From: an uncultured Blautia sp.
GTDB taxonomy: Bacteria > Bacillota > Clostridia > Lachnospirales > Lachnospiraceae
Reading direction: 5' to 3'
DNA length: 64,000 nt
Assembly: GCA_900551075.1 (NCBI GenBank)
Contig: URVB01000013.1
Coordinates: 1-64,000 of the forward strand
Shown here one piece after another: positions 33,860 to 42,896 of this stretch (position 1 is the stretch's first letter; every line of letters begins with the position of its first letter). The notes under the pieces were generated by a model, which was not told the origin of the DNA, made no database searches, and saw only the letters and a program-made list of their open reading frames with translations. Made by a program: the position numbers and the translations under genes.

Positions 33860-33901
33860 AATAAAAGGGGCTACGTTAAGAACGGCGCGGTTCCTTTTAT
33901 T
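33860..33901. terminator. hairpin after the ABC permease genes
   Basis: AATAAAAGG (33860-33868) pairs with CCTTTTATT (33893-33901), with an inner GAAC/GTTC. The T-rich arm lies in the stem, so it could work as a bidirectional terminator. Confidence 0.6.
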
Positions 33902-34013
33902 CCGGGGAACGGCTGATGCCTCCGGTAAATTACTTTTTTTCTGCGGAGGACTGGATTTTTGGCTGAACTGATAAAGTAGAAGAAAATACAACTTTTGAAA
34001 ACGGAGATTTTAT

Positions 34014-35249
34014 ATGCAGAAAGAGTCCATTATTCATAACAGGAAATTATATAAGCGTAACCGTCTGATGGAAATTTTACGATGCAGTACTCAGAATCTT
34101 TCGCGTTTTGATTTAAAGAAAATGTCCGGCTACAGCATGTCTTCTGTGCTGGATCTGACTAAAGAAATGATTGAGGAAGGTTTGATCTATGAAGAAGAGT
34201 GCGAGGAGGCCAGAGTAGGAAGAAAGCCTGCATGGCTGAAGATCAATCCTTTGGGAGGGTTTTATGTCGGTCTGGAATTTAATGCACAGTATATGAACTG
34301 TGTCGCCATGGATTTGTTGGGAAATATTCTTTCCAAATGTACCCGGAAGACAGTACAGGAGGGGACCGTTCATCAGGTGAAGGCAGAAACTATCATCTGC
34401 CAGATTAAGAAGATGTTAGAGAATGCGCTGGCAGAACTGCCTGACCGCAATAAAGTGATCGGCATTGGCCTGGGAGCACCGGGATATGTAGACCAGGAGA
34501 ATGGAATATCGTACAGCTATTCTCGGATTCCTGCATGGAAGAATATTTTTCTCAGAGATATTATCGAAGAGGAATTTGGAATTCCCTGTCATATCCAGAA
34601 TAATGTAAGCGTGATGACTTTGGCATATAAATGGCTGTACTATAATGGGAATAGTAGCGATTTCATTTTTATTTCTATCCGTACCGGCATTCGGATGGTG
34701 ACGATTTCCAACAACCGGCTTGTTTCAGGTAAGGACGGGTTTGCAGGAGAATTGGGCCATATTAAGGTGAGTGAGGGCGGGCGTATCTGTACCTGTGGAC
34801 GGTATGGATGTCTGAACTCAGAAATTTCGGATACGGCGATTGTGAGCAAAATTCAGGAGGGATTCGGAGTGGGACATTTTCAGCGCATTCTGGAAATAGC
34901 CGGAGGCGATGAAGGGAAGGTATCGATTGCTGATTATGTCCGGGCTGTCAGGGAAGGCGATGCAGATGCGATCCAGTTGATGCGGATGACTGCCAGAATT
35001 CTGGGCAGGGCATTGGCACTGGTAGTCAATATTCTGGCTCCTGGAGAAGTTGTGCTTTCAGGCGAGCAGTTTGGCATTGGGGAAGAATTTTTGCACGAAA
35101 TCCGTATGACGCTGAAGGAAGAAGCGATTGTACAGAATTACAAAAACCTGAGAATCAAAAAGTCAGATTTCGGAAGGGAAATCGGTGCCATTGGAGCTGC
35201 ATCCATGGTAATGGAGCAATATTTTTCCTATCAGGATATGGAAGTATAG
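34014..35249 (+). CDS. ROK family transcriptional regulator
   Basis: 411 residues. N-terminal winged helix (about 15-60, RLMEILRCSTQNLSRFDLKK, then MSSVLDLTKEMIEEGLI) and a ROK domain with GIGLGAPGYVD and the zinc motif CTCGRYGCLNSE. The ATP-loop region (FIFISIRTGIRMV) differs from DxGGT-type kinases, so it is probably a regulator rather than a sugar kinase, like XylR or NagC. It stands behind the ABC genes and probably controls the operon in response to a sugar. Start ATG has CGGAG upstream. Confidence 0.9.
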   Translation: MQKESIIHNRKLYKRNRLMEILRCSTQNLSRFDLKKMSGYSMSSVLDLTKEMIEEGLIYEEECEEARVGRKPAWLKINPLGGFYVGLEFNAQYMNCVAMDLLGNILSKCTRKTVQEGTVHQVKAETIICQIKKMLENALAELPDRNKVIGIGLGAPGYVDQENGISYSYSRIPAWKNIFLRDIIEEEFGIPCHIQNNVSVMTLAYKWLYYNGNSSDFIFISIRTGIRMVTISNNRLVSGKDGFAGELGHIKVSEGGRICTCGRYGCLNSEISDTAIVSKIQEGFGVGHFQRILEIAGGDEGKVSIADYVRAVREGDADAIQLMRMTARILGRALALVVNILAPGEVVLSGEQFGIGEEFLHEIRMTLKEEAIVQNYKNLRIKKSDFGREIGAIGAASMVMEQYFSYQDMEV

Positions 35250-35348
35250 TAAGATGTTTCAGGTCTTTTATTCAGCTTCGGTTATTTTAAAAATATAATG
35301 ACAAATGTGACGGTGGATAAAACTGCGGAAACTCAAGGAAAATTGCTC

Positions 35349-35377
35349 TTGACAGAATTCATCTGCTATGGCATAGT
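35349..35377 (+). promoter_or_regulatory. promoter of the pheST leader
   Basis: TTGACA (35349-35354), 17 bases, CATAGT (35372-35377). Transcription would start about 10 bases on, just before the T-box. The space 35250-35348 holds no gene and no strong signal. Confidence 0.7.
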
Positions 35378-35390
35378 ATTAAAATATAAG

Positions 35391-35633
35391 CAAAAGGCTG
35401 TGAAGGTGTTTTTAGGAAATGATCTTCTATCAGAGAGGGGAAGTCACCGGCTGAAAGCTTCCTTAAGTTCAGATCATTTCTGAGTTTCCCACCGGAGCCG
35501 CATTTCTGAAAGAACAGTAGGAAATGACGTGACTGCGCGTTAAGCAGAACCAAGAGTCTGTGTTTGTGCATAGGAATCAGGGTGGTACCGCGGATATACT
35601 CCGTCCCTTTTGGGGATGGAGTTTTTTTATTTC
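35391..35633 (+). ncRNA. phenylalanine T-box riboswitch
   Basis: Leader that senses uncharged tRNA-Phe and controls the synthetase operon. Stem I base: GGCT (35396-35399) and GGTG (35405-35408) pair with CACC (35490-35493) and AGCC (35496-35499). The specifier loop reads GAGTTTCCC with TTC (Phe codon) at 35486-35488. The AG-rich bulge CAGAGAGGGG and GGCTGAAAG apical loop are in place. The T-box sequence AGGGTGGTACCGCG lies near 35579-35592, and the intrinsic terminator CTCCGTCCC-tttt-GGGGATGGAG with T7 follows at 35599-35628. Specifier, T-box and downstream gene all agree on Phe. Confidence 0.93.
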
Positions 35634-35740
35634 ATAGAAAAGTACTCCGTTTTGTTATAAATGTAATCCGATTACCTATGAAACAAAAAAGCCCTCCGGG
35701 CAGGATTCATTTTTATTTTTCAATAAAGGAGATAAAAAGC

Positions 35741-36766
35741 ATGGATATGAAAGAAAAACTTCAGGAACTGGCGGATGCGGCCAGGAAACGGATCGACGAG
35801 TCCGAAGGCCTGGATAAGCTGAATGAAGTCAGAGTTGCTTACCTTGGAAAAAAGGGGGAGCTGACCGCAATTTTAAAGAGCATGAAGGAGGTTGCTCCGG
35901 AGGAGCGTCCCAAGGTAGGACAGCTTGTAAATGAGACGAGAGCAAAAATTGAGGAACTGCTGGAAGATTCCAGGCTAAAACTGGAAGAGGCTCTGCGCGA
36001 AGAAAAGATGAAGGCGGAAGTTATTGATGTAACTTTGCCGGCTAAAAAGTCCAAAATCGGCCATCGGCATCCGAATACGATTGCCCTGGAAGAGGTAGAG
36101 CGTATCTTTATCGGTATGGGCTATGAGGTAGTAGAAGGACCAGAAGTAGAATATGCGGATTACAACTTTACAAAGCTGAATATCCCGGAAGAACATCCGG
36201 CAAGGGATGAACAGGATACCTTTTTTATCAATGATTCCATTTTGCTGCGTTCCCAGACCTCTCCGGTACAGGCCCGTACTATGGAAAAGGGTAAGCTCCC
36301 GATCCGCATGATCGCACCGGGAAGAGTTTTCCGTTCCGATGAGGTGGATGCAACACATTCCCCATCCTTCCATCAGATTGAGGGCCTTGTCATTGATAAA
36401 AATATTACATTTGCGGATCTGAAAGGAACTCTTCAGGAGTTTGCCAGGGAACTGTTCGGACCTGAGACGAAGACAAAGTTCAGACCGCATCATTTCCCGT
36501 TCACCGAGCCCAGTGCAGAGGTCGATGTATCCTGCTTCAAGTGCGGGGGCAAGGGCTGCCGCTTCTGTAAAGGTTCCGGCTGGATTGAAATTCTCGGCTG
36601 TGGCATGGTACATCCGAACGTGCTCCGTATGTGCGGTATCGATCCGGATGCGTATACCGGCTTTGCCTTTGGTGTGGGTCTGGAGCGCATCGCTCTTTTG
36701 AAATATGAGATTGACGATATGAGACTGCTGTACGAGAACGATATCCGTTTCCTGAAACAATTTTAG
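35741..36766 (+). CDS. pheS: phenylalanyl-tRNA synthetase alpha chain
   Basis: 341 residues, class II synthetase catalytic chain. An N-terminal coiled coil (residues 5-85) binds tRNA. Motif 2 is MIAPGRVFRSDEVDATHSPSFHQIEG and motif 3 is FGVGLERIALLKY; the Phe-binding GHRHPNT and zinc-like CFKCGGKGCRFCKG segments are present. ATG 35741 has AAGGAG nine bases upstream; a longer frame to 35564 runs through the T-box and is not real. Works as alpha2-beta2 with PheT. Confidence 0.96.
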   Translation: MDMKEKLQELADAARKRIDESEGLDKLNEVRVAYLGKKGELTAILKSMKEVAPEERPKVGQLVNETRAKIEELLEDSRLKLEEALREEKMKAEVIDVTLPAKKSKIGHRHPNTIALEEVERIFIGMGYEVVEGPEVEYADYNFTKLNIPEEHPARDEQDTFFINDSILLRSQTSPVQARTMEKGKLPIRMIAPGRVFRSDEVDATHSPSFHQIEGLVIDKNITFADLKGTLQEFARELFGPETKTKFRPHHFPFTEPSAEVDVSCFKCGGKGCRFCKGSGWIEILGCGMVHPNVLRMCGIDPDAYTGFAFGVGLERIALLKYEIDDMRLLYENDIRFLKQF

Positions 36767-36824
36767 CCCCGTAAGGCGAAAGGAAGCACGGATTCTGGAG
36801 TCTGAAGTGGAAGATGAATTTTCA

Positions 36825-36889
36825 TGCAAGGAAAGCAGATTCTAAAGCCCAATGGCAAACGCACAAAGTGTGAATCGAACTTCCTTGCA
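36825..36889 (+). repeat. long-range inverted repeat between pheS and pheT
   Basis: TGCAAGGAA (36825-36833) and TTCCTTGCA (36881-36889) are perfect complements 47 bases apart within the 156-base gap between the two genes. It may fold in the mRNA and set the relative output of the subunits. No coding content seen in the gap. Confidence 0.4.
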
Positions 36890-36922
36890 GAATAGTATAT
36901 AGAAAAAGAAGGGAATAAAGAA

Positions 36923-39329
36923 ATGAATACTTCAATGTCTTGGATTAAAATGTATGTGCCTGATCTTGATGTGACAGCACAGGAATATACAGATGCCATG
37001 ACCTTATCCGGAACAAAAGTGGAAGGATATGAGGCACTGGATGCAGATTTGGATCAGATTGTAATAGGCCAGATAACAAAAATAGAGCGGCATCCGGATG
37101 CAGACAAACTGATCATCTGCCAGGTAAATGTCGGGGAAAAATCTGTTCAGATTGTCACCGGCGCACCGAATGTCAAAGAAGGAGACAAGGTTCCGGTTGT
37201 TTTGGATGGCGGCCGTGTTGCCGGCGGACATGACGGAAAGATGACTCCTGGAGGAATTAAGATAAAAAAGGGAAAGCTCCGGGGTGTGGAATCCTGCGGT
37301 ATGATGTGCTCCATTGAAGAACTTGGAAGCACCAGAGAAATGTATCCGGAGGCTCCGGAATACGGAATTTATATTTTTCCGGAAGATGCAGCAGTCGGTG
37401 ATAGTGCGATTCAGGCACTCGGCCTGGATGACGTCGTATTTGAATATGAAATTACCTCCAATCGTGTGGATTGTTACGGAGTGATCGGAATTGCAAGAGA
37501 AGCGGCAGCAACCTTCAATAAGAAATTCTGTCCTCCGGAAGTGAAAGTGACCGGGAATGCTGAAAAAGCCTCCGACTATATCAAAGTGACCGTACAGGAC
37601 CCGGAGCTTTGCCCCCGTTATGTGGCGAGAGTAGTAAAAAATGTAAAAATCGGCCCTTCTCCGAAATGGATGCAGAGATGTCTGGCATCTAACGGAATCC
37701 GTCCGATCAACAACCTGGTTGATATTACGAACTATGTCATGGAAGAATACGGACAGCCTATGCATGCCTATGATCTGGATACGATTGAAGGGCATGAGAT
37801 CGTTGTTCGCCGCGCAGTACAGGATGAGAAATTCGTGACTCTGGATGGGCAGGAACGTACCATGGACGATTCCGTACTGATGATCTGTGACGGCAAAAAG
37901 GCAGTCGGTATTGCAGGAATCATGGGCGGTGAAAACTCCATGATCACAGATCATGTACAGACTGTATTGTTTGAAGCCGCTTGCTTCAACGGCACGAATA
38001 TCCGCCTTTCTTCCAAAAAGATCGGACTTCGCACAGATGCATCCGGAAAATTCGAAAAAGGTCTGGACCCCAACAATGCGCAGGCAGCTATTGACAGAGC
38101 GTGTCAGCTTATGGAAGAGCTGGGGGCTGGCGAGGTTGTGGGCGGTATGCAGCGAGACTAGGGTGCCGTCTCGTGTAAAATTTGAGCCTGATCGAATCAA
38201 TGCGCTGCTGGGAACCCAGCTTACGCCAAAGGAAATGCTTGATTATCTTGCGCGTGTAGAGCTGCTCTATGATGAAGCGGCAAATGAAATTGTAGCACCC
38301 ACCTTCCGTCAGGATATCAATTGTATGGCCGATGTCGCGGAAGAAGTGGCAAGATTTTATGGATATGACAAAATTCCGACTACATTGCCGACAGGAGAAG
38401 CAACTACCGGAAAAATGCCCTTTAAGCTGCGGATTGAGCAGGTGGCAAGGGATATTGCCGAATACTGCGGATTTTCTGAAGGTATGACTTATTCCTTCGA
38501 AAGTCCGAAGGTATTTGATAAGCTGCGGATTCCTGCTGACAGTGCGCTGAGAAAGGTGGTTACCATAAGCAATCCTCTGGGAGAGGATTACAGCATCATG
38601 CGTACGACGACTCTGAATGGTATGCTTACCTCTCTGGCTGCGAACTATAACAGAAGGAATAAGGATGTGCGCCTTTATGAATTGGGAAATGTTTATCTTC
38701 CAAAAGCACTCCCTCTTACGGAGCTTCCGGAGGAACGGATGCATTTTACCCTGGGTATGTACGGAAAAGGCGATTTCTTTGATATGAAAGGCGTATGTGA
38801 GGAATTCTTCGAGAAAATCGGCATGAAGGCCAAAATGCGTTATGCGCCGGACAGCAATAAGACTTACCTGCATCCGGGCAGGCAGGCAAATATGATTTAT
38901 CAGGGCAAGGCTGTGGGATATCTCGGTGAGGTACATCCGCTTGTTGCGGATTCGTATGGAATCGGCGGCCGAGCCTATATTGCAGTTGTAGATATTCTGA
39001 CAGTTCTGGAATTCGCAGGCTTCAATCATAAATTTAATGGAATTGCCAAATATCCGGCAGTTACCAGAGACCTCAGTATGGTCGTTCCAAAAGAGATTCC
39101 TGCGGGACAGATTGAAGAAATTCTGGAGCAGAGAGGCGGAAAAATCCTGGAGTCCTACCATCTGTTCGATATTTATGAGGGCAGTCAGATTCAAAAGGGT
39201 TATAAATCTATGGCATATTCTGTTGTCTTCCGTGCACATGACAAGACCCTGGAGGAAAGTGAGATCACAGCAGCTATGAAGAAGATACTGAATGGTCTGA
39301 CCAATCTTGGAATCGAGCTGAGAAGCTGA
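36923..39329 (+). pseudogene. pheT: phenylalanyl-tRNA synthetase beta chain, interrupted
   Basis: The beta chain should be one frame of about 800 residues. Here the first part (residues 1-412) begins with the tRNA-binding domain (VDKLIICQVNVG-like ADKLIICQVNVG), goes through the B3/B4 editing domain (YEITSNRVDCYGVIGIARE, GIMGGENSMITDH) and stops at 38159-38161 (GEVVGGMQRD then stop). The rest resumes one frame over with VPSRVKFEPDRINALLGTQL, giving the B5 domain, catalytic-like core and C-terminal anticodon-binding-like domain to 39329 (KYPAVTRDLSMVVP, YKSMAYSVVFR). The break sits between B3/B4 and B5. Either a one-base insertion, a small deletion, a sequencing error or a true split gene. Because PheT is essential, an error or a working split form is more likely than loss. 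Confidence 0.85.
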
Positions 39330-39943
39330 TGAAACTTTATATTGTAAGACATGGCATCACAGAATGGAATGCTCTGCAGAAAGTGCAGGGCTCTGTGGAT
39401 ATTCCTTTGGCAGAGGAGGGAATCCGCCTTGCCCGCCTGACAGGAGAGGCATTAAAGGATGTGCACTTTGATCTCTGTTTCAGCAGTCCGCTTCAGAGAG
39501 CGAAACAGACGGCAGAGCTGATTTTGGGGGAGCGTGTGAGTCAGGTTCCGGTCATTCCTGATAAAAGAATCCAGGAAATTGATTTCGGTGTTCTTGAAGG
39601 TGCGCGTTTCAGGGATGAGAAGGGCCGTGTTGTGAACAAACAGATGGAAGTTTTTTTTACGGCGCCCCTTCAGTATGAGCGGCCGGAAGACGGAGAGAAT
39701 ATTTTAGATATCTGTAAGCGTACCAGGGAATTCTGGGAAGAGAAGACTACAGATCCGGCACTTAGGGACAAGACGATTCTGATTGCTTCTCATGGATGCG
39801 CGGTGCGTGCCATACTGCAGAATATCTATCAGGATGTAGCGAATTTCTGGCATGGAAGTGTACCTCCGAACTGCAGCATCAATCTTGTGGAGGTGCAGAA
39901 CGGAACTGCGGTTTTGATTGAAGAAGATAAGGTATATGCGTAA
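39329..39943 (+). CDS. histidine phosphatase family protein
   Basis: 204-residue phosphoglycerate mutase-like phosphatase. Catalytic RHG motif in IVRHGITEWN, the second Arg in FSSPLQRAKQTAE, the Glu in QEIDFGVLEG, and the second His in LIASHGCAVRAIL. Broad substrate range is usual; the true one is unknown. ATG overlaps the pheT stop (TGATG), so it is translated from the pheST transcript. Confidence 0.9.
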   Translation: MKLYIVRHGITEWNALQKVQGSVDIPLAEEGIRLARLTGEALKDVHFDLCFSSPLQRAKQTAELILGERVSQVPVIPDKRIQEIDFGVLEGARFRDEKGRVVNKQMEVFFTAPLQYERPEDGENILDICKRTREFWEEKTTDPALRDKTILIASHGCAVRAILQNIYQDVANFWHGSVPPNCSINLVEVQNGTAVLIEEDKVYA

Positions 39944-39952
39944 TGTTTATGG

Positions 39953-39994
39953 AAAGAGATTTCCGGGCAGTACTGGCCGGAAATCTCTTTTCTC
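39953..39994 (+). terminator. terminator of the pheST operon
   Basis: AAAGAGATTTCCGG (39953-39966) pairs perfectly with CCGGAAATCTCTTT (39977-39990), followed by TCTC. Stem of 14 pairs. Confidence 0.85.
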
Positions 39995-40071
39995 TGTGTT
40001 ATAGGCAGGTTATCCATATTGCTCTGTTTTGTCCTGTCCTCTTTGCTTTGTGTAAAGTAAAAATTACCGGG

Positions 40072-40100
40072 TTGTACTGCCTGAAATGTTATGATATTAT
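40072..40100 (+). promoter_or_regulatory. promoter of the ZorAB-like pair
   Basis: TTGTAC (40072-40077), 17 bases, TATTAT (40095-40100), 52 bases before the first start codon. Close to consensus, so steady expression is likely. Confidence 0.65.
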
Positions 40101-40152
40101 GGAATAAAATGAATAATTGTATATAAAATTACCAATGATGAGGAGGCTGATT

Positions 40153-41805
40153 ATGGGCAAAAAAGTATTGAACAGCATTTTGTTTCTCGCTGTCCTGACA
40201 GCGGCTGTCGGAATGACGGTTTATGTAGGACAGGGAGCCATGGGAGTCATGATTTACAACTTTATCTTCCTTGGGATCATGGTAGTGATATATCTTATGG
40301 GAATGTTCTGCGGAATGTTTAAGATGAACCGCCTGGCCGGAGCCCTTGAACATGCTGCTGAAGAATTGAGCAGCATCTTTAAGACGAACGGAAGGGTAGC
40401 TGCAGATAAGCTGACTCATTTGAACGGCATTTTCATGGAAAAATATCTGGACCAGAAAATGGACAATTTCACTGCCAGTGTAGAGAACAGCAAAGAGGGG
40501 ATCATCGATATTGAGGAATATCTCAACGAAGAAGAGCTTGATCTTCATATACATAAACGTTTGTTGGAAATGGTTCCGGATATTCTGACCAGCCTTGGGA
40601 TTCTCGGTACCTTTGTAGGCCTTGTGTGGGGACTTAAAAATTTTGAACCAAGCAATTATGAGGCGATGACGACCTCCGTATCCTCTTTGGTAGAGGGTAT
40701 TAAGGTGGCATTTTTGACCTCTATATACGGTATTTCCCTGTCAATCGTCTATACGTATGGAATGAAGAGCGAGTATTCCTTTATGACAGAACGGCTGCAG
40801 GCATTTCTGGAAAGGTTTTATTCCTGCGTGATGCCTACGGCAGAGAGTGAGTCCCGAAATCTTCTGGTATCCAGCCAGAAGAACCAGACAGCAGCTATGA
40901 AGCAGATGGCAGAGCAGTTTTCCGTACAGATGGCGGACAGCTTTGAGAAGGTAATCACCCCGACATTTCGCAAGATGAACGATTCTCTTGATATGCTTTC
41001 TACATCTTTGCTGCGTTGCCAAAAGGATGCGGTAAAGGAGATTCTGGATGTTTTTCTGGAAGAGATGCACGCTTCCTTCCATCTTCAGTTTGATGATTTT
41101 AATCAGGCCTTGGAACAGATGAAAACAGCGCAGAAGGAGAATGCGGAATATACTTCTGCGCTCTATCAGACCATGAGCCGTCAGCTCAGTGATTCCTACC
41201 TGAAGCAGGAGAAGATGATGAAGGAGCTGGTGGAAGAAGTCGGTGTTATGCAGAGCAAATACATGAATACAGCAAACCGGATCATACAGGACAACCAGGA
41301 GATTCAGAAACAGCAGCAGGCGGATTATCTGCATTTGGCAGACTATCTCAAAGAGGCGGAAAAATCCTCCGCAAAATTCTGGGTGGCTTGCAACCAGACG
41401 ATGCAGAAGTATGTGGAGACTGCGGCGCAGAGTATGGAGCATGTTTCCAATCATGGGCAGATCAGCGGGGAGCTTCTGAAATCCAACAAAAGAATTATTG
41501 AAGAATTTGATGAAAAAATGCAGGAATTTGCCGAATACCAGAAGCTTGCGTATAAGACTATGGACCAGGTGCGCAGACTGCTGTCTGATGTTACGGTTGC
41601 CAAGGACAACAAAGACATTTATCTCATGGGCGGTCATCTGACCAGTATGGCAGCTCAGAATGCAAATAAGGAAACTCTGGAGAGAGTGCAGGACATATTG
41701 GAGGCTCAGGGAGAGCGCCAGCAGGAGCTTCTGGAAGAGATGACAAAAAATATCCGGGAACTTTCCAAAGCAGCACAGAAAGGCAAATTCAGTTTATTTA
41801 AATAA
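40153..41805 (+). CDS. MotA/TolQ/ExbB-type channel protein, ZorA-like
   Basis: 550 residues. Four membrane segments: about 6-25, 31-55, 141-162 and 181-203. The third holds the family block SLGILGTFVGLVWGL and the fourth KVAFLTSIYGISLSIVY, as in MotA/TolQ/ExbB and ZorA stators. After residue 210 the protein is a long, Gln/Glu/Lys-rich coiled coil of about 340 residues running into the cytoplasm, as in ZorA, where this tail relays the signal to effectors; TolQ and ExbB lack it. ATG 40153 has AGGAGG eight bases upstream. Twelve bases separate it from the OmpA-like partner. No Zorya effector (zorC, zorD or zorE) is near, so the function (phage sensing, envelope tension or another) is open. Confidence 0.85.
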   Translation: MGKKVLNSILFLAVLTAAVGMTVYVGQGAMGVMIYNFIFLGIMVVIYLMGMFCGMFKMNRLAGALEHAAEELSSIFKTNGRVAADKLTHLNGIFMEKYLDQKMDNFTASVENSKEGIIDIEEYLNEEELDLHIHKRLLEMVPDILTSLGILGTFVGLVWGLKNFEPSNYEAMTTSVSSLVEGIKVAFLTSIYGISLSIVYTYGMKSEYSFMTERLQAFLERFYSCVMPTAESESRNLLVSSQKNQTAAMKQMAEQFSVQMADSFEKVITPTFRKMNDSLDMLSTSLLRCQKDAVKEILDVFLEEMHASFHLQFDDFNQALEQMKTAQKENAEYTSALYQTMSRQLSDSYLKQEKMMKELVEEVGVMQSKYMNTANRIIQDNQEIQKQQQADYLHLADYLKEAEKSSAKFWVACNQTMQKYVETAAQSMEHVSNHGQISGELLKSNKRIIEEFDEKMQEFAEYQKLAYKTMDQVRRLLSDVTVAKDNKDIYLMGGHLTSMAAQNANKETLERVQDILEAQGERQQELLEEMTKNIRELSKAAQKGKFSLFK

Positions 41806-41817
41806 AAGGAGAGGTAC

Positions 41818-42804
41818 ATGCGCAAAAGAAAATCAGAGAACAGCGGATTTAATGTTTGGCGTTCTTATTCTGACATGATGGCGGGCGTCCTGCTTTTATT
41901 CGTCCTGATTATGTGCGTCACGCTTTTCCAGGCACAGAAAAGCTACAATGAGAGCATCAAAGAGCGGGATGAGAAGATTGCACTCCAGGAAGAATATACT
42001 TTGGAAATTCTGGCGCAGCAGAATGCCCTGGAAGAAAAAGAGGGACAGCTCAAGGATCAGGATAAACAGTTAAAGACCCAGGATGAGGAGCTGGAAAAGC
42101 AGAAGCAGCTTCTGGCAGAATTGGCAGCGAAGCTGAAGGAACAGGAAAGCACTTTGAATGCGCAGCAGACAGCCCTGGATGAAAAGACATCTCTGCTTGC
42201 GGATCAGCAGGCCCAGATCGATCAGATCATTGGTGTAAAGGCTGAGGTTGTGGAATCCCTGAAAAAAGAATTTTCCAGGAATAATGTCAATGTGGACATT
42301 GATGCACAGACAGGAGCCCTGACTCTGGATGCCAATGTTATGTTCGACTATGACGAGGCTGAACTGACGGATGAAGGAAAGCAGGCGCTTTTGCAGGTCC
42401 TTCCGATTTACTGCAAGGTGCTTTTGGAAGAGAAGCATATGCCCTATCTGGCAGAGATCATCATTGATGGCTATACGGATACCGATGGGGATTACAGTTA
42501 TAACCTGGAGCTTTCCCAGCAGCGGTCCCTGGCAGTGGCCCAGTATCTGCTGGATATCCAGTATGATTTTCTGGATGACACCCAGATTAAAAGTCTGGAA
42601 AATTATCTGACTGTAAACGGTCATTCTATGGCCAATCCTATTTTGGATGCCAATGGAAATGTAGATAAGGATGCATCCAGACGAGTAGAGGTCAAATTCC
42701 GCTTAAAGGATGATGAGATGATCGATGAGCTGAACAAGATCATGACAGCCTCTGAAGAGACAAATCAGGAAGCAGACCAGGAAACAGGAAAAACAGAACC
42801 TTAA
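41818..42804 (+). CDS. OmpA-family peptidoglycan-binding protein, ZorB/MotB-like
   Basis: 328 residues. A single membrane segment (about 20-38, AGVLLLFVLIMCVTLF) is preceded by SYSDMM with Asp19, the place of the proton-carrying Asp of MotB and ZorB. Then comes a coiled coil of about 100 residues (45-145) with QxQxKL-type repeats, much longer than in ZorB, and an OmpA domain (about 160-310) with IIDGYTDTDGDYSYNLELSQ and RRVEVKF for peptidoglycan. The long spacer fits a thick Gram-positive wall. The C-terminus is a polar tail. Co-transcribed with the ZorA-like gene and closed by a terminator, so the pair is a complete two-gene unit. Confidence 0.85.
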   Translation: MRKRKSENSGFNVWRSYSDMMAGVLLLFVLIMCVTLFQAQKSYNESIKERDEKIALQEEYTLEILAQQNALEEKEGQLKDQDKQLKTQDEELEKQKQLLAELAAKLKEQESTLNAQQTALDEKTSLLADQQAQIDQIIGVKAEVVESLKKEFSRNNVNVDIDAQTGALTLDANVMFDYDEAELTDEGKQALLQVLPIYCKVLLEEKHMPYLAEIIIDGYTDTDGDYSYNLELSQQRSLAVAQYLLDIQYDFLDDTQIKSLENYLTVNGHSMANPILDANGNVDKDASRRVEVKFRLKDDEMIDELNKIMTASEETNQEADQETGKTEP

Positions 42805-42822
42805 ATTTGCAGGTAAGGAATG

Positions 42823-42857
42823 AAAAGCATGCGCGCCCGCCGGGCACACATGCTTTT
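42823..42857. terminator. bidirectional terminator between the ZorAB-like pair and the MATE gene
   Basis: AAAAGCATG (42823-42831) pairs with CATGCTTTT (42849-42857), with an inner GCCCG/CGGGC. Both arms carry A or T tracts, serving convergent genes. Confidence 0.85.
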
Positions 42858-42896
42858 TCATATCAGGAAAGTATTTGGTTTCATGATATCAACAAT

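Noticed and set aside
36767..36922. Small gene between pheS and pheT
   Set aside because: No frame with a ribosome site; the segment is explained better by an inverted repeat and pheT upstream sequence.
37004..38200. Minus-strand frame of 398 codons across pheT
   Set aside because: The plus strand encodes the PheT tRNA-binding and editing domains; the antisense frame shows no domain.
40072..42857. Complete Zorya defence system
   Set aside because: Only ZorA- and ZorB-like genes are present; the next genes are a transporter on the opposite strand and a phosphatase upstream.
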